A stretch of 11,529 nt of DNA. It comes from Fimbriimonadales bacterium (GTDB lineage: Bacteria; Armatimonadota; Fimbriimonadia; Fimbriimonadales; GBS-DC). Positions 7,060 through 11,529 of this stretch are shown piece by piece. Position numbers and translations under genes: made by a program. The stretch lies in contig JANXCK010000036.1 of the NCBI GenBank assembly GCA_025060055.1, positions 1 through 11,529 on the forward strand, written 5' to 3'. Numbering within the stretch: the first letter of the stretch is position 1; each line of letters opens with the position of its first letter. The notes below the pieces were generated by a model. The model saw only the letters and a list, made by a program, of their open reading frames with translations, was not told where the DNA came from and searched no databases.

Positions 7060-8424
7060 ATGCATCGTAAACCCGTCTTGGCAATCGTCGGGCGCCCCAA
7101 CGTCGGCAAATCCACGCTTTTCAATCGGCTGGTTGGGCAGCGCGTGGCAATCGTGGAAGATACCCCAGGCGTCACGCGCGACCGGCTCTACGGCGAGGGC
7201 GAGTGGCTGGGGCAACCGTTCGTGGTCATCGACACAGGCGGGATTCTGTTCGGCGATGATGACCCGCTCATTGAGCAGGTACGGGTGCAGGCGCAAGTGG
7301 CGATGCACGAAGCGGACTGTGTTTTGTTTTTAGTGGATGCCCGCGAAGGGCTTACCCCTGCCGATGAGGAAGTCGCCGAACTGCTGCGCAAGGGAGGCAA
7401 ACCTGTCGTTTTGCTGGTGAACAAGGCAGATAACCCCAAACTATGGGACACTCAGCGGGCGGAGTTTTTCGGCTTGGGACTGGGCGAACCGATACCCGTC
7501 TCGTCGATTCACGGACACAACATCGCCGAGGTGCTGGAACGCGCCTTTGAACAGATTGAAGTGCCGTCGTCATCTCCTGCTGAGCGGGAGGAGGGCGCAG
7601 AACCCATCAAAATCGCGATTGTGGGGCGTCCGAATGTGGGCAAGTCGTCGCTGCTGAACGCGATTTTGGGCGAGCCACGCGCCATCGTGAGCGCAATCGC
7701 AGGCACAACACGCGACACGCTGGATACTCCGTTCACCTGGAAAGACCAGCCCGTGATTCTCATCGACACGGCGGGCATCAAGCGCCCTGGCAAGGTGCAG
7801 CGCTCGCTGGAATACTATGCGCAGCTTCGCGCGGAGCGTGCGATGCAGCGTGCCGATGTCGCCGTCGTAGTGCTGGACGCCACCGAAGGCGTCACGCACA
7901 ACGACCGTCGGATCGCGCAGCTTGCAGCCAGTGCGGGGCGCGGCGTCGTGTGGGCAGTCAACAAGTGGGATCTCAAAGAGCCGCCCGACGGCAACCTCGA
8001 ACAGGACACCCCCCTCAAAAAGGACTTCGCTCGCCTCATCCAGCAAGAAGTCAAATGGCTGGACTACGCTCCTTTTGTGTTTCTCTCCGCGCTGCAAAGC
8101 AAGGGCATCGAACGGCTCTTGGATACCTGTATGGTGGTTGCCGATTTGCACTGCATGCGGGTCGGCACGGGCGAGCTGAATCGCCTGATTCACGAGTGGG
8201 TTTTCGAGCGTCCCTACACGCGCAAGGGCAAACAGCTCAAGATTTACTATGCGACGATGGCGAGCGTGCGTCCGCCGACTATTGTGCTGTTTGTGAACGA
8301 TCCCGAAATCGTGCATTTCTCTTACCTACGCTACTTGGAAAACCAACTGCGTCGTCGCTACGAATATACGGGGGTTCCCATCCGCTGGGTCATTCGCGCG
8401 GCGCACGAGGAGCGAGAGAAATAG
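7060..8424 (+). CDS. der: Ribosome-assembly GTPase Der (EngA)
   Basis: 454 residues, normal for Der. It has two tandem TrmE-Era-type G domains. Domain 1: P-loop GRPNVGKS (11-18), DTPGVTRDR (34-42), DTGG (59-62) and NKAD (121-124). Domain 2: GRPNVGKS (189-196), TTRDT (216-220), DTAG (236-239), NKWD (301-304) and SAL (343-345). The linker (about 167-182) is acidic and Ser-rich. The C-terminal KH-like domain (about 365-450) has the family signature YTRKGKQLKIYY followed by RPPTIVLFVND. The frame is open further upstream to 6799, but that part runs through repeat element 1 and the protein's conserved start is MHRKPVLAIVGRPNVGKST at 7060. Der acts in 50S subunit maturation. It is divergent from the EF-G paralogue, and both are ribosome-acting GTPases. 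Confidence 0.97.
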   Translation: MHRKPVLAIVGRPNVGKSTLFNRLVGQRVAIVEDTPGVTRDRLYGEGEWLGQPFVVIDTGGILFGDDDPLIEQVRVQAQVAMHEADCVLFLVDAREGLTPADEEVAELLRKGGKPVVLLVNKADNPKLWDTQRAEFFGLGLGEPIPVSSIHGHNIAEVLERAFEQIEVPSSSPAEREEGAEPIKIAIVGRPNVGKSSLLNAILGEPRAIVSAIAGTTRDTLDTPFTWKDQPVILIDTAGIKRPGKVQRSLEYYAQLRAERAMQRADVAVVVLDATEGVTHNDRRIAQLAASAGRGVVWAVNKWDLKEPPDGNLEQDTPLKKDFARLIQQEVKWLDYAPFVFLSALQSKGIERLLDTCMVVADLHCMRVGTGELNRLIHEWVFERPYTRKGKQLKIYYATMASVRPPTIVLFVNDPEIVHFSYLRYLENQLRRRYEYTGVPIRWVIRAAHEEREK

Positions 8425-8435
8425 AGTCTATTTAG

Positions 8436-8463
8436 GGCGGCGTGGCTTCACCGCAACGCTGCC
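8436..8463 (+). other. Weak hairpin just downstream of der
   Basis: GGCGGCGT (8436-8443) and ACGCTGCC (8456-8463) pair over 8 bp with one mismatch around a 12-nt loop. No T-run follows, so it is not a convincing intrinsic terminator. It may still mark the 3' end of the der transcript. Confidence 0.2.
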
Positions 8464-8487
8464 AGAGAGACTGCCTAAGAAGTCTTA

Positions 8488-8655
8488 TACCAATCGGGGT
8501 TTCAGGTGGCGCAACATTTCGGTACGGCTCAAGCCGTTGCTCTGCAGACGAAGCCGACCCGCGTCGGCTCTTTAGCCCGTGCTGGCAGGCTTCGTTTGCC
8601 CAGCAACGGCTTCAGCCGTACCAGAATATTGCGCTACTTGAAACCCCGATTGGCA
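8488..8655. repeat. Nested-palindrome element 2 (core shared with element 1, ends shared with element 3)
   Basis: The whole 168-bp stretch is one imperfect inverted repeat. Outer ends: the left begins TACCAATCGGGGTTTCA (8488 on); the right, inverted, reads TGCCAATCGGGGTTTCA (ending 8655). The match continues through GCGCAA into GGTACGGCT on both sides. The inner 94-nt core (8525-8618) aligns without gaps to the core of element 1 with 16 differences. Two of these are paired, compensatory changes between the arms (C-G to G-C in the GTTCCT/GTTGCT arm, and A-T to G-C in ACAAAGCC/ACGAAGCC). It lies between the convergent der and PEP-CTERM genes and carries no ORF of its own. Confidence 0.8.
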
Positions 8656-8669
8656 TTACAGCGTCGCGG

Positions 8670-8746
8670 ATGTCCGTGCAACAACCCGCATGGCACGGGC
8701 GATTGCGCCTACGCAAATAAACAGGCACGGACATGACGCCCGTGCC
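8670..8746. repeat. Two interleaved perfect 10-bp inverted repeats
   Basis: ATGTCCGTGC (8670-8679) pairs with GCACGGACAT (8725-8734), and GGCACGGGCG (8692-8701) pairs with CGCCCGTGCC (8737-8746). The order is A, B, A', B', so both stems cannot form as simple nested hairpins. The four arms share a CCGTGC/GCACGG core, so adjacent arms can also pair (A with B; A' with B'). The A'/B' hairpin serves as the likely terminator of the PEP-CTERM gene. The same arms recur at 9717-9733. Confidence 0.6.
8712..8746 (-). terminator. Intrinsic terminator of the PEP-CTERM gene
   Basis: On the minus strand GGCACGGGCGTCATG leads into TCCGTGCC: arms GGCACGG and CCGTGCC (8746-8724), with a G/C-rich stem. It is followed by TGTTTATTTG, a T-rich tail. 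It lies about 50 nt after the gene stop (8798). Confidence 0.55.
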
Positions 8747-8797
8747 TTCGTTAGCGGACAAGTAAGGCGTGGGGAATCACCCTACGCCCGAGATACC

Positions 8798-9565
8798 CTA
8801 CTGTTTGCGGCGACGCCACAACAGCGCGCCAGCTCCGCCTGCCACCAGCACCAGCAGGCTGCTCGGCTCTGGCACTAACTCCAGTTGCACATCATCCAGC
8901 TGAACGCCCAGCGAGTCGGGCTGGTCTGCCCCCACCTCCGGCCACGGACGCGAGTTGGTCAGCGTCTCAAACGCCACAATCCAGTTGCCCACGGGTAGGG
9001 TGAGTTGCCGATTCACTTGATAGAAGTCGCTGTTGCCGTAAGTCACGCCGAACTCGGTGTTGAGGTTGATGTCCTCCGAGAACAGGGGCGAGCCGCCGCC
9101 CGCAGGCAGTATCTGCGCCCGCACAATGCGCGGCAGCAGCGCATCCGCCTGACCGTAGGTAAGCCCTGGATTGTCGGGGTCTGGCTGGCTGCTGAAACTC
9201 CACGAGGCGGCTACTCTGAAGCGGAAGTTGTATAGCCCCCCTTGCCCTGAAAGCACAGTGACCTGCTGCTGGATACGCCCTAATCCCGGACTGCCATTGA
9301 GGTCTACATACTGGTTCAGATGCTGTCCTGTGCGTCCAGGCACATCGTAAAACAGGTCAACATTATCTTGCACGACTTCCCAGCCTGGAATGTAATCCTG
9401 GTCGATTGTGCCCGTGATGAATGTCTGGAGGATGAAACCTGGTTGCCCGTTACCAAGCTGGACTGCCTCGAAGCTGCCGTTCTGAATCAGGTTCTGCGCT
9501 TGCACTACGCTGAGCGCTACTGCGGCGCTCACAACAAATCCCACACAACGATTCCAGTGCCGCAT
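8798..9565 (-). CDS. PEP-CTERM surface protein, choice-of-anchor C-like
   Basis: 255 residues. A Sec signal peptide covers 1-23 (cut probably after VQA). The mature part opens with NLIQNGSFE (25-33). IPGWEVVQDNVDLF (59-72) and YVDLNGSPGLGRIQQQV (86-102) follow, a layout typical of DUF642/choice-of-anchor C beta-sandwich proteins. It ends with LDDVQLELVPEPSS (about 223-236), a TM segment (about 236-250) and RRRK, the tripartite PEP-CTERM signal recognised by exosortase. GGAGGA lies 7 nt before the ATG (9573-9578). PEP-CTERM/exosortase systems are known to accompany exopolysaccharide production, which fits the export genes in this window. No exosortase is in the window. The protein is probably processed and secreted or surface-attached; its ligand is unknown. 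Confidence 0.92.
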   Translation of the reverse strand: MRHWNRCVGFVVSAAVALSVVQAQNLIQNGSFEAVQLGNGQPGFILQTFITGTIDQDYIPGWEVVQDNVDLFYDVPGRTGQHLNQYVDLNGSPGLGRIQQQVTVLSGQGGLYNFRFRVAASWSFSSQPDPDNPGLTYGQADALLPRIVRAQILPAGGGSPLFSEDINLNTEFGVTYGNSDFYQVNRQLTLPVGNWIVAFETLTNSRPWPEVGADQPDSLGVQLDDVQLELVPEPSSLLVLVAGGAGALLWRRRKQ

Positions 9566-9590
9566 ACGGCTTTCCTCCGCTGGTGAATTC

Positions 9591-9612
9591 GGAACACCGT
9601 ACTATGTGTTCC
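9591..9612. promoter_or_regulatory. 22-bp dyad GGAACAC-N8-GTGTTCC, operator-like
   Basis: A perfect 7-bp inverted repeat with an 8-nt centre lies directly downstream of the proposed -10 box and upstream of the Shine-Dalgarno of the PEP-CTERM gene. This is the position of a repressor operator, or of a 5' mRNA hairpin. No regulator gene is visible in the window. Confidence 0.45.
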
Positions 9613-9613
9613 A

Positions 9614-9641
9614 TATGTAGAAGACTCTTGAATCGCTTCAA
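9614..9641 (-). promoter_or_regulatory. Possible promoter of the PEP-CTERM gene
   Basis: On the minus strand TTGAAG (9641-9636), a 16-nt spacer and TACATA (9619-9614) precede the ATG by about 50 nt. The predicted start of transcription falls in the dyad at 9591-9612. The match is modest. Confidence 0.35.
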
Positions 9642-9716
9642 AGCGGACAGGCGAAAACCTCGCAACTCTATCAGAATCAGCCTGTTCCCTGATAATCGTA
9701 GCACAGTCAGTCCTGT

Positions 9717-9733
9717 CCGTGCGTGTGGCACGG
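9717..9733. repeat. CCGTGC-GTGTG-GCACGG hairpin, relative of the 8670-8746 palindromes
   Basis: The perfect 6-bp stem is flanked by the same extensions as the arms at 8670-8746: GTCCGTGC on the left, GGCACGGGCGTC on the right. The 12-nt GGCACGGGCGTC also occurs inverted at 8735-8746. It lies between the PEP-CTERM promoter region and element 3. Confidence 0.5.
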
Positions 9734-9785
9734 GCGTCCTCACCAGCTCCACGCGCCTGGGCAAGATGCCCAAGCCAGATTACCA

Positions 9786-9903
9786 TACCAATCGGCGTTT
9801 CAAATGGCGCAATTCGTCGGCGAGACGCCGACACTACGAGCACGTTCTGCGTAGCGTCGGCGTCCCGCCGACGACGTCACGGCGTTTGCTTTGACGATTG
9901 GTA
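9786..9903. repeat. Nested-palindrome element 3 (ends like element 2, different core)
   Basis: The ends are TACCAATCG (9786 on) and CGATTGGTA (9895-9903). The left end continues GCGTTTCAAATGGCGCAA, nearly the same as the ends of element 2. The core is unlike elements 1 and 2: GTCGGCG-AGA-CGCCGAC and GTCGGCG-TCC-CGCCGAC, two perfect 7-bp hairpins. They can also pair with each other as one long stem continuing through CTACG/CGTAG. The right end lies 1 nt from the stop codon of the chemoreceptor gene, so it may also act as its 3' hairpin. Confidence 0.7.
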
Positions 9904-9904
9904 A

Positions 9905-11529
9905 TTACGCCGCCTTGGGCAACTCCACCACCTGCCCAAAGTTCTGCGCAGGCGGCGCGCCGTTCTCCGCTAAACGGAACCGCGCAATCTGCTCGGTCAA
10001 CCGCTCCACTGCCGAACGCGCCTGCGCCATCTGCGCATCCAGCTGCTGCATCGCGCTCACCTGCTCCTGCACGGTCGCGCTCATCTCCTGCGAGCCTGCC
10101 GCCACTTGCTGCGCCATCGACGCCATCTGCAACAGCGCGCCCGAAGTGGTGTCCACGCTCGCCGTCATCTCCTGCGTGCCCGCGCTGGACTGCTGCGCAA
10201 TCGCCGCAATCTGCTGCAACGCCGTGGAAGTCGCCTCCGCACTTGCCAGCATCTCCTCGCCCGCCGCGCTGGACTGCTGCGCAATCGCCGCGATTTGCTC
10301 AATCTCGTGCATCGTGGCGTCGGCGGCGTTCTGCACGGCGTTCATCGACTGCGCCGAGCGCTCCACCTGCTGCGTAATCGCCTCCACTGCCTGCAAAATC
10401 GCACCCAAGCCGTTGGCAACATCTTGTGAGACCTGCGCGCCCTCTTGCACGGCGCTCAGGCTCTGCTCCATCGCCTGCACGGTCTGCTCGGTCTTGGCAA
10501 GCACTTGCTGGATGATGGCTTGGATTTCGCGCGTGGCGGTTGCGCTCCGCTCGGCAAGGCGACGCACTTCCTCGGCGACGACGGCAAACCCACGCCCCGC
10601 CTCGCCCGCACGCGCCGCCTCAATCGCGGCGTTCAGTGCAAGCAGGTTCGTCTGGCGGGCAATCTCCTCAATCGTCTGCAGGATCCCGCCGATGGAGGCA
10701 GACAGCTCGGCGAGACCCTGCAGTTCGCTCGCCACATGGCGCGTCTGCTGGTCGATATTCACCATCACCTGCTGCGACTGCGCCAGCGCAGTGCGCCCCT
10801 GCTCGGCGGTGTGCGCCGCGTGTTGGGCGGTCTGTTGCGCCTCGTGCAGCTGCTGGAAGGTCTCGCGGATGCGCTCGGTAATCGCTTGCACGCGCGCCAC
10901 GCCCGCGCTGGCGGCTTGGGCGGTCTGCTCCGCGCCTTGCGCCACCTCGCGCACCACACGCGCCACTTCGCTCATCTGCTGCACGCCCTGCTGCGAGGCG
11001 TGCGCCGTCTGCTCCGCCCCGCGTGCCACCTCCTGCACCACCGCCCGCAACTGCTGCATCAGCTCGTTGGAGCGTGTGGTCTCCTGCGCGATGCGTTCCA
11101 CGCCCTGCGCCGAGTCGTGGGCGGTTGCGCCCATCTGCTGCGCGCCCGCCGCCATCTGGCTTAGGCTCTGCGCCGCGCTTTGCACCTGCGTACTCACCAG
11201 CTCCGCCGTGCGCTTGGCTTCCGTCAGCACGCCGCCCAGCGACTGGATGGCTTGGTTGAGGCTGTTCGCCAGTTGCGCCAGCTCGTCGCGCCCTGTGGCG
11301 GGCACTTGCACGGTCAAATCGCCCTGCGCCAGTTGCGCCGCTGCGTGCTGCACGCCGCGCACCACGCCCAAAATCTGCCGCGCAATCAGGAAACTCAGCA
11401 CGCCTGTTGCCATCAAAATCAGCACAGCAGTGGTGACCATCACAGCTGTTCTTGCCCACGCTGTGGCTTCCGCCGCCTGCTCAATTTGCGCGATGCGTTC
11501 AGGAATCCGCTTCTCGCCCTCTGCCAGAT
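9905..11529 (-). CDS. Methyl-accepting chemotaxis protein, N terminus beyond window edge
   Basis: 540 codons are visible and the frame is open to the edge, so the ATG at 11443 is internal. Residue numbers count from the first full codon. A helical segment (1-28) leads into a TM segment (about 30-50) and a HAMP domain (about 49-98, with GDLTVQVPATGRDELAQLA). A long coiled-coil hairpin follows, with the signalling tip at about 286-330: EIARQTNLLALNAAIEAARA, then GEAGRGFAVVAEEVRRLAERS. The arms on either side of the tip are each about 205 residues, longer than the common 44-heptad class. There is no C-terminal CheR/CheB pentapeptide; the tail is VVELPKAA. The sensor domain is outside the window, so the ligand is unknown. 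No che genes are nearby, which suggests an orphan receptor. Confidence 0.93.
   Translation of the reverse strand, partial: LAEGEKRIPERIAQIEQAAEATAWARTAVMVTTAVLILMATGVLSFLIARQILGVVRGVQHAAAQLAQGDLTVQVPATGRDELAQLANSLNQAIQSLGGVLTEAKRTAELVSTQVQSAAQSLSQMAAGAQQMGATAHDSAQGVERIAQETTRSNELMQQLRAVVQEVARGAEQTAHASQQGVQQMSEVARVVREVAQGAEQTAQAASAGVARVQAITERIRETFQQLHEAQQTAQHAAHTAEQGRTALAQSQQVMVNIDQQTRHVASELQGLAELSASIGGILQTIEEIARQTNLLALNAAIEAARAGEAGRGFAVVAEEVRRLAERSATATREIQAIIQQVLAKTEQTVQAMEQSLSAVQEGAQVSQDVANGLGAILQAVEAITQQVERSAQSMNAVQNAADATMHEIEQIAAIAQQSSAAGEEMLASAEATSTALQQIAAIAQQSSAGTQEMTASVDTTSGALLQMASMAQQVAAGSQEMSATVQEQVSAMQQLDAQMAQARSAVERLTEQIARFRLAENGAPPAQNFGQVVELPKAA
10046..10297 (-). repeat. Three 84-bp (28-residue) tandem units in the C-side arm of the chemoreceptor
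   Basis: The units start at residues 411, 439 and 467 (QIAAIAQQSSAAGEEM, QIAAIAQQSSAGTQEM, QMASMAQQVAAGSQEM). A 26-nt block is identical at 10182-10207 and 10266-10291, exactly 84 bp apart. Twenty-eight residues is four heptads, so the coiled-coil register is kept. Confidence 0.7.
10874..11041 (-). repeat. Two 84-bp (28-residue) tandem units in the N-side arm of the chemoreceptor
   Basis: Residues 163-190 (VVQEVARGAEQTAHAS start) and 191-218 (VVREVAQGAEQTAQAA start) match closely. GTCTGCTCCGC recurs 84 bp apart, at 10923 and 11007. They lie about opposite the C-side units across the hairpin. Confidence 0.65.

Noticed and set aside
8488..8746. CRISPR-like array
   Set aside because: The repeats are inverted, not evenly spaced direct repeats with unique spacers, and no cas gene is present.
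10046..11041. GC-rich 84-bp repeats as a DNA-level satellite
   Set aside because: They are in frame, keep heptad register and lie inside a functional receptor gene, so they are protein repeats.
9905..11443. A complete 512-residue chemoreceptor starting at 11443
   Set aside because: The frame stays open upstream to the window edge, and the ATG lies at the edge of the TM segment, so the gene is truncated by the window and the codon is internal.

Overview
The window is about 60% G+C by eye and comes from a diderm bacterium that exports polysaccharide. It has a Wza-like SLBB export protein, a Wzz-type co-polymerase and a PEP-CTERM surface protein, together with an EF-G paralogue, Der and a chemoreceptor. 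The intergenic spaces are rich in palindromic repeats. The mix resembles Armatimonadota-type or other thermophile-associated environmental genomes. That assignment is an impression from gene content only and is held weakly.

Layout. Positions 1-6825 carry a minus-strand transcription unit. A promoter at 6796-6825 and a structured leader of about 115 nt precede an EF-G paralogue (4584-6674). It is followed 20 nt later by a Wzz-like co-polymerase (2788-4563). An SLBB/Wza-like export protein (1655-2791) starts inside the wzz stop codon (ATGA overlap), and a BatA/VWA membrane protein follows 9 nt later and runs off the left edge (1-1645). Der (EngA), a ribosome-assembly GTPase, diverges from this unit on the plus strand (7060-8424). 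It converges on a PEP-CTERM surface protein (8798-9565, minus). The right end is filled by a methyl-accepting chemotaxis protein (9905 to the edge, minus) whose N terminus lies outside the window.

The three intergenic stretches hold most of the unexplained structure. Each contains a 120-170 bp nested-palindrome element (6833-6981, 8488-8655, 9786-9903). The first two share a 94-nt core; the second and third share their 27-nt ends, so the family looks modular. A further GC-rich palindrome family (GGCACGGGCG / GTCCGTGC arms) occurs at 8670-8746 and 9717-9733.

The most interesting regulatory candidate is the leader of the EF-G paralogue. An 8-bp outer stem encloses a 10-bp, terminator-like hairpin, and an 11-codon ORF starts in the outer stem and stops right at the base of the hairpin. 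This is an attenuator-like arrangement in front of a translational GTPase gene that appears to be co-transcribed with polysaccharide-export genes. The most interesting protein features are a Wzz tail that looks like a decayed BY-kinase domain, G-motif substitutions in the EF-G paralogue (DTPGF, NKME), and 84-bp repeats on both arms of the chemoreceptor coiled coil.
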